Notes: generated by a model not told the origin, from the letters alone. DNA of 64,000 nt from JANLQX01 sp031368215 (GCA_031368215.1 JANLRD010000024.1:1-64000); one strand, 5' to 3'; positions 8,195 to 17,961 are shown, counted from the stretch's first letter. Made by a program: numbers and translations.

Positions 8195-8956
8195 ATGTCT
8201 TCTTCTGCCCCTTCGCCTTCCACCGAGTTCGCTGGAAAGGTCGCCATCGTGACCGGTTCGTCCAGCGGCATCGGCCAGTCTGTCGCCGAGCGCCTCGCAT
8301 CGCTCGGTGCACATGTTGTCGTGAACTCGTCGTCGTCGGTCGAGGCGGGTGAGGCCGTTGCGGCCTCGCTTGCCACGGAGGGTCTCTACGTGCGGGCCGA
8401 CATCTCGGACCAGGCGCAGGGACAGGCGCTGCTCGACGCGACCATCGCCAAGTTCGGAAAGCTCGACATTCTCATCAACAACGCCGGCTGGACCACGGTC
8501 GTGCCCCATGCGGATCTCGACGCGCTCACTGACGAGATCTTCCGCAAGACCTTCGAGGTGAACGTGTTCGGTACCTGGTGGCTCACCAAGGCGGCCATCC
8601 CGCTGCTCCGTGCGAGTAGCGATCCGAACATCGTGAACATCACCTCCATTGCCGGAATCCGTCCAGTGGGTAGTTCGATGGCGTATTCGATGACGAAAGC
8701 GGCCCTCAATCAGATGACCGTGCTAATCGCCAAATCGTACGGACCCATACGATGCAACGCCGTTGCGCCCGGCCTCGTCGCGACCCCGTGGACGGAGGGC
8801 TGGGACGCAATGCATGCGGGGGTGGCGGCGATGGCGCCGCTGAAACGATCCGCAACCCCCGACGACTGCACCGAGGCCGTCCTCGCCTGCCTCCGCAACA
8901 CGTACATGACCGGCAACGTGATCGTCGTCGACGGCGGCCTCACCAAGGTCATGTAG
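8195..8956 (+). CDS. Short-chain dehydrogenase/reductase (FabG-like)
   Basis: A 253-residue classical SDR. The NAD(P)-binding TGSSSGIG is at 20-27, NNAG at 95-98, the catalytic Ser in ITSIAG (about 151) and YSMTK gives Tyr164 and Lys168. The C-terminal VDGGL segment is typical. It is a cytoplasmic NAD(P)-dependent oxidoreductase of alcohols or 3-oxoacyl substrates; the neighbours do not indicate which. It stands alone: 148 nt after the preceding gene, and followed by a 283-nt gap with no fatty acid synthesis genes around it, so a primary fabG role is unlikely. Confidence 0.85.
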   Translation: MSSSAPSPSTEFAGKVAIVTGSSSGIGQSVAERLASLGAHVVVNSSSSVEAGEAVAASLATEGLYVRADISDQAQGQALLDATIAKFGKLDILINNAGWTTVVPHADLDALTDEIFRKTFEVNVFGTWWLTKAAIPLLRASSDPNIVNITSIAGIRPVGSSMAYSMTKAALNQMTVLIAKSYGPIRCNAVAPGLVATPWTEGWDAMHAGVAAMAPLKRSATPDDCTEAVLACLRNTYMTGNVIVVDGGLTKVM

Positions 8957-9193
8957 CCGAGATCTCGCGTCGGTGGTTGCCGATCTCGCCAAGCACCCAA
9001 TCTGTCACGTCCCCCCGCCCTGCACCGAGCGTTCGTTCCAGAAGCTCCGGGCCCTCTCGGAGAAGTTGCCCGTCATGTCGTCGAACCCCCGTGGTCGGCG
9101 CGAAGCGATGACGCAGTCACCGCTCCGACCGTATCCCTCGTGGGCCAGGTGGCTCGCTTGGGCCAGGCAACAACCGAAAAAGGGCGCTCTACC

Positions 9194-9239
9194 GGCCCAA
9201 GATCGTGTGCTGGCCCAAGATCGTGAGCCGGCCCGAAAG
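9194..9239. repeat. 18-nt-period GGCCC repeat array
   Basis: GGCCCAAGATCGTG occurs at 9194-9207 and again at 9212-9225, and a third start, GGCCCGAAAG, at 9230-9239; the three unit starts are exactly 18 nt apart. The array lies directly beyond the stop codon of the FKBP gene (minus strand) inside the 283-nt gap after the SDR gene. The rest of that gap (8957-9193) shows nothing else recognisable. Related GGCCC-RA units recur at 54032-54052 and, reversed, at 59953-60008. Confidence 0.6.
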
Positions 9240-9611
9240 TCAGCCCTGGACGCCGAGGAGGTCGACGACGAAGACGAGCGTTTCGCCCGGCTTGATCACG
9301 TTGCCGGCGCCGCGGTCGCCGTAGCCGAGGTGGGCCGGGATGGTCAGGCGGCGTTGCCCACCGACCTTCATTCCCTGCACGCCACGGTCCCAACCGGCGA
9401 TCACATGACCGGCGCCGAGGGGGAAGCGGAACGTCTCGCTACGGTCCCACGAGGAGTCGAATTCCTTCCCGGTCGACCAGGACACGCCGACGTAGTGCAC
9501 GTCGACGAACGACCCGGCCGTGGCCTCGGCGCCGTCGCCGACGGTGATGTCTTCCATCACGAGATCGGTGGGTGTGGGGGTGGACGGAATGGAGACGGCG
9601 GGCTTACTCAC
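9240..9611 (-). CDS. FKBP-type peptidyl-prolyl cis-trans isomerase
   Basis: A small single-domain FKBP. Family pattern: LVMEDITVGDGAEA, then VDVHYVG, FDSSWDR, VIAGWDRGVQGMKVGGQRR, LGYGDRGAGNVIKPGETLVF and a closing VDLLGV. The isomerase catalyses prolyl bond rotation and acts as a folding helper; no signal peptide is visible, so it is probably cytoplasmic. I chose the GTG at 9611 (protein MSKPAVSIPS..., 123 residues), because that N terminus is typical of the actinobacterial family. An in-frame ATG at 9686 would add 25 basic residues that do not look like part of the domain. No clear ribosome binding site decides it. Confidence 0.85.
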   Translation of the reverse strand: MSKPAVSIPSTPTPTDLVMEDITVGDGAEATAGSFVDVHYVGVSWSTGKEFDSSWDRSETFRFPLGAGHVIAGWDRGVQGMKVGGQRRLTIPAHLGYGDRGAGNVIKPGETLVFVVDLLGVQG

Positions 9612-9722
9612 GGCCGTCGACCGTAGTCTCTTGGCCAACGCTCGTTTGTACGCCCGGTCACGGAACCACGAGCCGAAGTACACCATGGAAATGCCGCTCA
9701 GCCTGTCTGTGCTCTCGAGTGG

Positions 9723-10721
9723 TCAGATCGGCTCGAAGCGGCCTGAGGACGCGGCCCGGAACACGGCGTCGAGGATGCCCATGTTGGTGATCGCATCGCG
9801 CAGTGGCCCATCGGTCGGTGTCTCTTCGCGGACACGGCGGGAGAAGGCTTCGCCCTGGCTCGTGTACTGGTTGTTGGTGGCGACAACATGGCGCTCGGCA
9901 TCGAGACCGTCGACCGATTCGCCGCGATGGGTCAGGTACGTGACCGGTGCGTCTTCGAGCTGGTTGAACGGGATGGTGATCTCCAGCCGCCCCTCGGACC
10001 CGTAGATCTGCATGCGTTGGTGGTACACGGACTGGGTGGAGACGGAGAAGGTGCACGAGCGCCCGTCACCGAAATCGAAGATGCCCGACGTGAGCCGATC
10101 GGTGCCGAACGTGGGATCGATGTCCATGAGCGTGGCAACCCGCACCGGTTCGGCGTCGAAGAACCAACGGGCGGCAACGACGGCGTAGCAGCCGATGTCG
10201 TAGAGCGCCCCACCTCCGTTGGATGCGATGTTGCGGATGTTCGTGCCGTCGACGTTCACGTAGGAGAACGCAATGTGGCCATGCGAGACGGCGCCCAGGG
10301 AGCCCGAGCGCACGAGCTCGCGGGTCTCGTGCCACTGGGGATGGAAGCGCACCATGAATGCCTCGGCGATGTGGACCTTGCCGGCGAGCGGAAGCAGCGT
10401 TTCCACTTCGGCCGCGTTCATGCCCATCGGCTTCTCGCACATAACGTGCTTGCCCGCTTCCGCGGCCCGGCGCGTCCACTCCACATGGAGGTCGTTGGGC
10501 AGCGGGTTGTAGATCACGTCGATCGAGGGGTCGGCGAGGAGTTCCTCGTACGACCCGTAGGCCGTTGGGATGCCGTTGCGTCCGGCGAACTCGGTGGACC
10601 GGGCGAGGTCGCGCGACGCCACCGCGGCGATCTCGACGAGCGGGCTCTGGCGGATGCCCGGCAGGAACCTGTTCTCGGCAAACGATGATGTCGACAACAC
10701 GCCCCAACGAACCGGTTCCAT
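9723..10721 (-). CDS. Gfo/Idh/MocA family oxidoreductase
   Basis: A 332-residue NAD(P)-dependent dehydrogenase. The Rossmann N-terminal part begins VRWGVLSTSSFAENRF and contains CEKPMGM (EKP at 96-98), the family signature whose Lys takes part in catalysis; a YDIGCYAV stretch near residue 175 is also characteristic and precedes the C-terminal alpha/beta domain. Members act on sugars, inositols, dihydrodiols or biliverdin; substrate cannot be told here. Gene is monocistronic or leads into the FKBP gene 111 nt downstream on the same strand. Confidence 0.88.
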   Translation of the reverse strand: MEPVRWGVLSTSSFAENRFLPGIRQSPLVEIAAVASRDLARSTEFAGRNGIPTAYGSYEELLADPSIDVIYNPLPNDLHVEWTRRAAEAGKHVMCEKPMGMNAAEVETLLPLAGKVHIAEAFMVRFHPQWHETRELVRSGSLGAVSHGHIAFSYVNVDGTNIRNIASNGGGALYDIGCYAVVAARWFFDAEPVRVATLMDIDPTFGTDRLTSGIFDFGDGRSCTFSVSTQSVYHQRMQIYGSEGRLEITIPFNQLEDAPVTYLTHRGESVDGLDAERHVVATNNQYTSQGEAFSRRVREETPTDGPLRDAITNMGILDAVFRAASSGRFEPI

Positions 10722-10786
10722 GACCGGAGGCTACCGGGCAGGGCTCGTCCGGCAGAGACGCCCTTCACGATCTGCGAGCGTCGTCC

Positions 10787-10868
10787 GGCATCCCGGATCG
10801 GCAAGTTCGGCATCCCAGATAGCCCAAGATCGGCGCGGAATGGCCGATTCCAGGCGGTGTGGGATGCC
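10787..10868. repeat. Cluster of short direct and inverted repeats upstream of lhr
   Basis: GGCATCCC occurs at 10787-10794 and 10809-10816 (22 nt apart), and its reverse complement GGGATGCC at 10861-10868, in the 213-nt gap between the divergent Gfo/Idh gene and lhr. A CCCAAGATCGG string at 10822-10832 resembles the GGCCCAAGATCG units at 9194. The cluster is the divergent promoter region, so it may hold operators. Confidence 0.35.
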
Positions 10869-10934
10869 AAGACCCGGGTTCTGGGATGGCGGGCCGGAGG
10901 CGTTGTCGCACCCCGGGCGTACCCTGGTCTCCGT

Positions 10935-13900
10935 ATGGTTGCCCGAACCCGCAGCGTCGCAACGGGTCCGAGCCCCGCCCCGCCGCCGGATGACGTGCTC
11001 GCACGGTTCTCCGAGGCCACGCGGGCATGGTTCACCACCACGTTCGACGCCCCCACCTCGGCGCAGACGCAGGGCTGGGACGCCATCTCGAAGGGGCAGC
11101 ACACGCTGGTCCTCGCTCCCACCGGCTCGGGAAAGACGCTCGCCGCGTTCCTCTGGGCTCTCGACCAATTGGCAGCGCGGCCCCGGGCCACCCGGGCGAA
11201 GACCGGCGTGCGCGTCCTCTACATTTCTCCGCTGAAGGCCCTCATCTACGACGTGGAGCGCAACCTTCGCTCCCCGCTCGTCGGCATTGCCCGCGAGGCG
11301 CAGCGCCGGGGGCTGCCGCTGCCCGACATCACCGTTGCCACCCGCACCGGCGACACCTCTGCGAAGGAACGACGCGAGATCGCCAAGCACCCGCCCGACA
11401 TCCTGGTCACCACGCCCGAGTCGCTCTACCTCCTCCTCACGAGTCAGGCCCGGTCGATCCTGTCGACCGTCGAAACGGTGATCATCGACGAGATCCACGC
11501 GGTCGCCGCCACCAAGCGGGGCGCCCACATGGCCCTCAGCCTCGAACGCCTCGAAGCAGTCGTCCTCGCCGGGGGAGGGCCGCCTCCTCAGCGGATCGGC
11601 TTGTCGGCGACGCAGCGTCCGTTGGAAGAAGTGGCTCGGTTCCTCGCCGGCCGATCCTTCGACGACGCCGCGCAGAAGTGGAAACCGCGCGAGGTACGCA
11701 TCGTCGACACCGGCGTGCGCAAAACGCTCGATATCCAGATCGTCGTGCCGGTCGAAGACATGGGCGAGCTCGGCAAGCCCGTGCTCGGTGCCGATGGCGA
11801 ACCGATCCTGATGGGAGCAGCCGCGGGCGACCCGGAGTCGCGCAAGTCGATCTGGCCGGCGATCTACCCGCAGCTTCTCGAACTGATACGCACACATACA
11901 TCAACGCTGATCTTCGTGAACTCCCGTCGGCTGGCGGAGCGACTCGCCAACAAGCTCAACGAGCTCGCCGGTGAGGAACTCGTCCGGTCGCATCACGGTT
12001 CGATCGCCCGTGAGCAGCGCCTGGAGATCGAGGAGTTGCTCAAGGCCGGTCGTCTGCCTGCACTCGTCGCCACGAGCAGCCTGGAACTCGGCATCGACAT
12101 GGGAGCGATCGATCTGGTCGTGCAGGTCGAAGCGCCGTCGTCGGTGGCGAGCGGGCTGCAGCGCATCGGCCGCGCCGGTCACCAGGTCGGTATGCCGTCG
12201 AAGGGACGCATCTTCCCGAAGTTCCGCGGCGACCTCATCTCGGCCGCAGTGGTGGCCCGGCGCATGGTCGACGGGCTCGTCGAGGAAACGCGCGTTCCCC
12301 GCAATCCCATCGATGTCCTGTGCCAGCAGATCGTGGCTCTAGTCGCCACCGACGATGCCGGCACCACGGTCGACGACGTCGCCCGGATGGCCCGGGGCGC
12401 GTATCCGTTCGCCGACATCTCCGACGACGTGCTGCATGGTCTGCTCGATCTCCTCGCCGGTCGCTATCCGTCCGACGAGTTCGGCGAGCTGCGCCCGCGC
12501 ATCCCCTGGGATCGGCTGTCCGGCAAGCTGACGCCCCGACCGGGTGCCCGTCTCCTTGCGGTCACGAGCGGTGGCACGATCCCTGACCGCGGGCTGTATT
12601 CCGTTGTCACGCCCGAGGGCACCAGGGTCGGTGAGCTCGACGAGGAGATGGTCTATGAGTCTCGTGTAGGCGAGGCGTTCCTGCTCGGTTCGACCACGTG
12701 GCGGATCGAAGACATCACCCCTGACCGTGTCGTCGTCACCCCAGCACCCGGAGTGCCGGGCAAGATGCCGTTTTGGCACGGCGACAAGATCGGTCGGCCG
12801 TACGAGCTGGGTCAGGCGATCGGTGAGTTCGTCCGCACCGTCGAGCAGATGGACGACGACGTCCTCCGCGACCGGTTCAATCTCGACGTGCTTGCCACGC
12901 AAAATATGCGCGCGTACATCGCCGAGGAGCGCGAAGCCACGGGTGGCCATCTGCCCAGCGACCGTCAGATCGTGGTGCAGCGGTTCCGCGACGAGCTCGG
13001 CGATTGGCAGCTCTGCCTCTTGTCTCCCTTCGGCGCCCAGGTGCACGCACCATGGGCCATGGCGATCGAGGCACGCATCCGTGACCGGCTCGGCATGGAG
13101 GCCCGGGCGATCTGGAGCGACGACGGGATCATGGTTCGCCTCCCCGAGGCCGACGAGGCGCCGCCCGCCGACTACTGCCTGATCGATCCTGACGAGCTCG
13201 ACGAACTGCTCATGAACGAGCTCGGCAACTCGGCGCTCTTTGCCGCACGGTTCCGGGAGAACGCCGCGCGTTCGCTCTTGCTGCCGAGGCGCCGGCCGGG
13301 TTCACGCACGCCGCTATGGCGTCAGCGCCAGCGCAGCGCCGATCTGCTCAAGGTGGCCTCGCGCTACGCCAGCTTCCCGGTGATGCTCGAGACCTATCGC
13401 GAGTGTCTCCGTGACTCGTTCGACGTGCCTTCGCTCATGGGTCTCCTCCACGAGATCCGGGCTCGCAAGGTGCGAGTCGTGAGCCTCGACATGGCCCACC
13501 CATCGCCGTTCGCCTCATCGTTGGCCTTCGGCTACATCGCCAACTTCATGTACGACGGCGATGCGCCGCTGGCCGAACGTCGCGCCGCGGCCCTAGCGCT
13601 CGACCGCGACATGCTCGCCGACCTGCTCGGCAGCGAAGAGCTGCGAGAACTGCTCGAACCTCAGGCCATCGCCGCCGTCGAAGACGAGCTGCAGTGCCTC
13701 GACCCGCGCCGCCACGCTCGCACCGTCGACTCGGTGCATGATCTGCTCCGGCGTCTGGGCGACCTTTCGATCGACGAACTCGCGCTGCGGGTCGAGGGCG
13801 GCTTGACCTCAACCACCGAGAAAATCAGCGCACTTACGAAAGAGCGCCGGGTTGTCGTCGTGAGGGTGGCATCGGAGGACCGCCTCATCGCCGCCGAAGA

Positions 13901-15554
13901 TGCCGGCCGCTACACCGAAGCGCTCGGCTGTCGGGTTCCCCCTGGGCTCCCCGCGGCGTTTCTCACCTGGTCCGGTCCGGTCGACCCGATCGATCCGGCT
14001 GCGCCGTTGGGGAGCCTGCTCGTTCGTTACGCCCGAACCCACGGGCCGTTCACCACCCACGACGTGGCGACGCGATTCGGGGTGTCGCCCGACATCGTCG
14101 AGGCATGCCTGCTCCGCCGTGGCGACGACGGCTCACTGTTGTCGGGGGAGTTCCGTCCGGACGGCACTGGCCGGGAGTGGTGCGATCCCGACGTGCTGCG
14201 TCAGTTGCGGCAGCGCTCGCTGGCGGTCCTGCGCAAGGAGATTGAGCCGACGTCGGTCGATGCATTCGCCCGCTTCCTTCCCGACTGGCACGGCGTCGGC
14301 TCGGCCGTGGTGTCGGGGGGCCTCGATCGGCTCTACGAGATCATCGGCCAACTTCAGGGTGTCGCGCTCCCGGCCAGCGTGCTGGAGCGCGACATCCTCC
14401 CGGCCCGGCTTCCGCGCTACACGCCGAGGCTGCTCGACGAACTGCTCGGTGCCGGTGAGGTCGTGTGGGTCGGTGCCGGCCCACTCGGACGAGACGACGG
14501 CAAGGTTGCGCTCTATCTCCGCGAAACGGCGGCGCTACTTGCACCGGTGCCCCGAACCGACACCACCGAAGCGCCCTCCGAAGAGGAGCATGATCGTCTG
14601 CGCGCATTGCTTTCTGCTCGCGGCGCGTGCTTCTTCCGTGAGCTGCAGGGCACGAACGATCTGCGCACGATCGACTCGATCTGGGACCTCGTGTGGGCCG
14701 GCGAAATCACGAACGATTCCTTTGCCGCCGTCCGTGCGCTCGCCGGTTCGAAGAGGTCCGGTGCATCGTCGGTCGGAGCGGCTACCCGACGCGCTGGGCG
14801 GCCACGCCTCGCGTCCCTCAGCGTTCTCGGCCCACCGAAGGCCCAAGGTCGGTGGTCGCTCGTCACCCGCGAGCTCGGGCTCGCACCTGCGACCGACTCG
14901 GCGGGCGAGGGGTTCGTCCCGAAGAAACAGCAGATCGCATCCGCCCGTGCGACTGCCACCGAACGCGCCCACGCCCTCGCGGTCACGCTCCTCGAACGCC
15001 ACGGTGTGCTGACCCGCGAAGCCATCAAGGCCGAGGGAGTGGCCGGAGGATTCGCCGGTCTGTATCCGGTGCTCAAGTTGCTCGAAGACGGCGGACGGGT
15101 GCGGCGTGGCTACTTCGTCGCCGGCCTCGGAGGTGCTCAGTTCGCCGTGCCCGGTGCCGTCGATCGGCTGCGCGCCTTCCGGGAGCCGCCGCAGGTCCCG
15201 GAGGTCACCGTGCTGGCTGCGGTCGACCCGGCCAATGCCTACGGTGCCGCTCTGGCGTGGCCGGTGAAGGGGCCGCAGCGTGCCGCCGGTGCCTATGTGC
15301 TGCTCGTCGACGGTCTGCCGTCGCTCTACCTGGAAAAGGGCGGTCGCTCCATCGTGGCGCTGCGCCCGTTCGACGGCGAGTGGGAGGAGCCGGTCATACG
15401 CGCGCTCACCGCCATGGTCGGCACCGAGGAATCGCGGGACCGGATCGTGCGCTTCCGTCGCCTCGTGTTGGAAAGCTTCCCCGACGAACTCCTGCCGCTG
15501 CTTCGGGCCGCGGGTTTCGTCCCCACCCCCAAAGGCCTGGCGAAGTATGCCTAG
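10935..15554 (+). CDS. lhr: Lhr-type ATP-dependent helicase (long form)
   Basis: A 1539-residue superfamily 2 DNA helicase of the long Lhr family. Start ATG chosen at MVARTRSVAT; the in-frame extension to 10857 lacks conservation-like features. Motifs: APTGSGKT (61-68, ATP binding), ISPLKAL motif Ia, DEIH (185-188), SATQRP (224-229), a VATSSLELGID motif and QRIGRAGH near residue 420. The remaining thousand residues match the Lhr core winged-helix region and the large C-terminal Lhr-CTD extension, which gives the length typical of actinobacterial and E. coli Lhr. Lhr translocates on single-stranded DNA and unwinds RNA-DNA and DNA duplexes, with a role in mutagen response. Its stop overlaps the start of the deacetylase frame by 8 nt. 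Confidence 0.92.
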   Translation: MVARTRSVATGPSPAPPPDDVLARFSEATRAWFTTTFDAPTSAQTQGWDAISKGQHTLVLAPTGSGKTLAAFLWALDQLAARPRATRAKTGVRVLYISPLKALIYDVERNLRSPLVGIAREAQRRGLPLPDITVATRTGDTSAKERREIAKHPPDILVTTPESLYLLLTSQARSILSTVETVIIDEIHAVAATKRGAHMALSLERLEAVVLAGGGPPPQRIGLSATQRPLEEVARFLAGRSFDDAAQKWKPREVRIVDTGVRKTLDIQIVVPVEDMGELGKPVLGADGEPILMGAAAGDPESRKSIWPAIYPQLLELIRTHTSTLIFVNSRRLAERLANKLNELAGEELVRSHHGSIAREQRLEIEELLKAGRLPALVATSSLELGIDMGAIDLVVQVEAPSSVASGLQRIGRAGHQVGMPSKGRIFPKFRGDLISAAVVARRMVDGLVEETRVPRNPIDVLCQQIVALVATDDAGTTVDDVARMARGAYPFADISDDVLHGLLDLLAGRYPSDEFGELRPRIPWDRLSGKLTPRPGARLLAVTSGGTIPDRGLYSVVTPEGTRVGELDEEMVYESRVGEAFLLGSTTWRIEDITPDRVVVTPAPGVPGKMPFWHGDKIGRPYELGQAIGEFVRTVEQMDDDVLRDRFNLDVLATQNMRAYIAEEREATGGHLPSDRQIVVQRFRDELGDWQLCLLSPFGAQVHAPWAMAIEARIRDRLGMEARAIWSDDGIMVRLPEADEAPPADYCLIDPDELDELLMNELGNSALFAARFRENAARSLLLPRRRPGSRTPLWRQRQRSADLLKVASRYASFPVMLETYRECLRDSFDVPSLMGLLHEIRARKVRVVSLDMAHPSPFASSLAFGYIANFMYDGDAPLAERRAAALALDRDMLADLLGSEELRELLEPQAIAAVEDELQCLDPRRHARTVDSVHDLLRRLGDLSIDELALRVEGGLTSTTEKISALTKERRVVVVRVASEDRLIAAEDAGRYTEALGCRVPPGLPAAFLTWSGPVDPIDPAAPLGSLLVRYARTHGPFTTHDVATRFGVSPDIVEACLLRRGDDGSLLSGEFRPDGTGREWCDPDVLRQLRQRSLAVLRKEIEPTSVDAFARFLPDWHGVGSAVVSGGLDRLYEIIGQLQGVALPASVLERDILPARLPRYTPRLLDELLGAGEVVWVGAGPLGRDDGKVALYLRETAALLAPVPRTDTTEAPSEEEHDRLRALLSARGACFFRELQGTNDLRTIDSIWDLVWAGEITNDSFAAVRALAGSKRSGASSVGAATRRAGRPRLASLSVLGPPKAQGRWSLVTRELGLAPATDSAGEGFVPKKQQIASARATATERAHALAVTLLERHGVLTREAIKAEGVAGGFAGLYPVLKLLEDGGRVRRGYFVAGLGGAQFAVPGAVDRLRAFREPPQVPEVTVLAAVDPANAYGAALAWPVKGPQRAAGAYVLLVDGLPSLYLEKGGRSIVALRPFDGEWEEPVIRALTAMVGTEESRDRIVRFRRLVLESFPDELLPLLRAAGFVPTPKGLAKYA

Positions 15555-16412
15555 CGAGCCGAGGTTTCGGAGTTTGCGTAGCCTTGTGTTCAAGCGCAAC
15601 CAAGACTCCGAATCCTCGTCGGGTCCGCTGCTGTCGAGGCGAGGACTGCTCGGCGCAGCCGTTGGTTGTGGGTTCTGCGCCCTCGGTGGGTTCGTCGCCG
15701 GACGCGTGACGGCCGGGCCCTCGACGGTTGGGCGCACCAGGACCGTGGACCAGCGGCGCTCAGTGCAGCCGAATGGGCTGTTTCGTGTGCGCACAAACGA
15801 ACCGGTTGTCGCGCTCACGTTCGATGACGGTCCTGACCCGCGCTGCACGCCCGATGTGCTCAGCCTCCTCAAGGACGCCGAGGCCGTGGCAACGTTCTTC
15901 CTGGTCGGTGTGAACGCGGCGGCCGACCCCGAACTCGTGCGCAAGGTGCTTGCGTCCGGTCACAGCGTCGGGAACCACACGTACGACCATCGCGAATTAC
16001 AGCTGCTGACGCCGGCAAATGTGCGGTCGGAAATCGATCGGGGCCAGCGCAGCCTGATACGCGCCGGCGCCCCGGCACCCCGACTGTTTCGACCGCCGAT
16101 GGGATACCGACGAAGCCGTTGCCGTGCTGGCCCGATGCCGATCGCTTCCGCACGGTGTTCTGGGACGCGTGCGTCGAACGGTTCATCATGGACACCAACA
16201 TCGACGATGGTGTGGATCGACTCCTCGACAAGGTCGGCCCGGGATCGATCATCCTTGCTCACGACGGGGGCCGGATTGTCGGAAGCGGCCGCGAGCCGCA
16301 CTCGAGAGCACGAACCGTTGAGGCGCTCCCGCGTTTGCTTCGCGGTCTGGAGGCCAAGGGTCTGCGTGTCGTCGACGTTCCGACACTTCTTGCGTCCACC
16401 CGGGAGAGCTGA
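15547..16412 (+). pseudogene. Tat-exported polysaccharide deacetylase, broken by two frameshifts
   Basis: NodB-type polysaccharide deacetylase read in three frames. First frame from 15547: a twin-arginine signal (LSRRGLLGAAVG, about residues 29-40), then LTFDDGPDP with the catalytic and metal Asp pair, GHSVGNHTYDH with the two metal His, and RLFRPPMGY. Around 16108 the sense continues one frame on (DEAVAVLA), and around 16133 it shifts again to ADRFRTVFWDACVERF and IILAHDGGRIVG, ending at 16412. Both shifts sit at CC or CCC runs 25 nt apart. An intact gene would encode about 287 residues acting on peptidoglycan or an exopolysaccharide outside the membrane. This may be true decay, or sequencing error at C runs; the flanking sense is otherwise well preserved. 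Confidence 0.75.
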
Positions 16413-16445
16413 TCGGGCGACCGCGCCCCGGGGAAGTTCGCGGCA

Positions 16446-16488
16446 GGTTTGGGGGATTTGTTGCTCTGGGAGCAACGAATCTTCCGAA
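16446..16488. repeat. 43-nt hairpin repeat, copy 1
   Basis: Identical at 42 of 43 positions to 17962-18004, same orientation. The core folds as a stem of 12 pairs (GATTTGTTGCTC with GAGCAACGAATC, one T-G wobble, loop TGG). This copy lies between the convergent deacetylase and M20 peptidase genes. Confidence 0.7.
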
Positions 16489-16541
16489 CTCCGGCCTAGC
16501 GAGGCGTCACCAGAGGTCTCCGCGGCCGCCTCGAATCAGCG

Positions 16542-17888
16542 TCAGCCGACGAGATCAGTGGCGAGGCCGCGCCACAGTTGTGTACACAGCGCGAGCGACT
16601 CGATATCGATCCGTTCGTCGTGGCCGTGAAAGCGGTTGGCGACGGCGACGCGATCGAGGGTCGGGCTGAAGAGGCCCGCTCCGTACACCGTGGTTCCCTT
16701 CTCGCGGAAGAAGCGGCCGTCCGTGCCACCGACGATGAGGCTCGGTGTCATCTCGGCCTGCGGGTACTGACGACGGACGTGGTCCCCGATCGCGTCCCAC
16801 AAGGGTCCGCCGATCGGCGATGCGGTTGCGTTGCCCTCGGAAAGTCGCTCGATCGTCACAGCGTCGCGGAACTCGCCGCACAGCTCCCACAGCAACGCGT
16901 CTACGTTGTCGTTGGAGAAGCCGGGCATGGTTCGAATATCGACGTCGAGTTGCACGCGGTCGGGCACGATGTTCGTCTTCTGGCCGCCGTGCACGACGTT
17001 GCACGACATCGTCGTGTGACTGCACGCGTGGAGGCGCCGGCCGAGCATCGGTGGCAGTTCGGCCAGCGCGTCATCGAGGGCCGCGGGATCAAGCAGCCGT
17101 TGCTGCATCGCGGGGTCGAGCCCGCTGGTCTTGATCAGCCCGGCCCAGGATTCGTCGATCGAGGTCGGCCCGCCGTGGGCGGCGATCCGACGAATGATCT
17201 CGGCGGCCTTCACGAGTGCGTTGTCGGTGCCGAACGGGGACGATCCATGGCTCGGTGTCCCACCGATAGTGAGACGACGCCACGCCACGCCTTTCTCCGC
17301 GGTGGACATCATGATCGACTTCCCGTCGCCGGCCCAGAAGCCGCCCATCTCCGTGACCATGTAGTCGCAGGCCACCGCGTCCCAATGATGATCGATGACC
17401 CACTTCGCGCCGTGGTCACCGCCCGCCTCTTCATCGGCGACGCCGAAGTAGATCAGGTCACCTTGGGGACGGAACCCGCTTCTTGTCAGGTCCTTGAACG
17501 CAACAGCCATCGACGAGGTCAGACACAACATGTCGAGCGCCCCGCGACCCCACACCTCGCCGTCGATCACGTCGCCGCTGAATGGTTCGCGGGTCCATCC
17601 GGCAACGTTCACCGGCACGACGTCGGTGTGACCCATGAGGCAGAGCTTCGGCGCCGAGGGGTCGCTTCCCTCGATGGGGGCGACGATCGATGTCCGATCG
17701 CCGTGCGGCGTGAGGCGTTCGACGTCGAGTCCCGCACCCTCCAAGAACGTCTGCAGCAGATCGGCGTTTCGACGCTCCCCGCCGGAATCGGCCGTCCCAT
17801 CGTTCACGCATTCGTTGCGGATCAACGCCTGGAGCAACTCGACCGTTTCGTTGGTCAGGGCGTCATTTGCACCAACTATTCCAGGCAT
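16542..17888 (-). CDS. M20/M25/M40 family metallopeptidase
   Basis: A 448-residue cytoplasmic metallo-aminoacylase or dipeptidase of the M20 family (ArgE/DapE/CPG2 type). Start ATG at 17888 has GGAGAGG just upstream; the longer frame reaches into the neighbour's promoter. Motifs: GHTDVVP (86-92, metal His and catalytic Asp), WGRGALDM (113-120, bridging Asp), DEEAGG (152-157, catalytic Glu and metal Glu), and GGTDGRFF near the C terminus with HGHDERI supplying the last metal His. It is flanked on both sides by the same 43-nt hairpin repeat. Substrate is unknown; these enzymes remove N-acyl or amino acid groups. Confidence 0.88.
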   Translation of the reverse strand: MPGIVGANDALTNETVELLQALIRNECVNDGTADSGGERRNADLLQTFLEGAGLDVERLTPHGDRTSIVAPIEGSDPSAPKLCLMGHTDVVPVNVAGWTREPFSGDVIDGEVWGRGALDMLCLTSSMAVAFKDLTRSGFRPQGDLIYFGVADEEAGGDHGAKWVIDHHWDAVACDYMVTEMGGFWAGDGKSIMMSTAEKGVAWRRLTIGGTPSHGSSPFGTDNALVKAAEIIRRIAAHGGPTSIDESWAGLIKTSGLDPAMQQRLLDPAALDDALAELPPMLGRRLHACSHTTMSCNVVHGGQKTNIVPDRVQLDVDIRTMPGFSNDNVDALLWELCGEFRDAVTIERLSEGNATASPIGGPLWDAIGDHVRRQYPQAEMTPSLIVGGTDGRFFREKGTTVYGAGLFSPTLDRVAVANRFHGHDERIDIESLALCTQLWRGLATDLVG

Positions 17889-17961
17889 AGACCTCTCCTT
17901 CGATGAGTAGTGACAGAGCCGATTCGTTCTCGCCGGAAGGAGTGTGCGGCGGACCGCGCCG

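Noticed and set aside
9240..9686. Longer start for the FKBP gene
   Set aside because: The extra 25 residues are basic and unlike family N termini, and the GTG at 9611 fits better.
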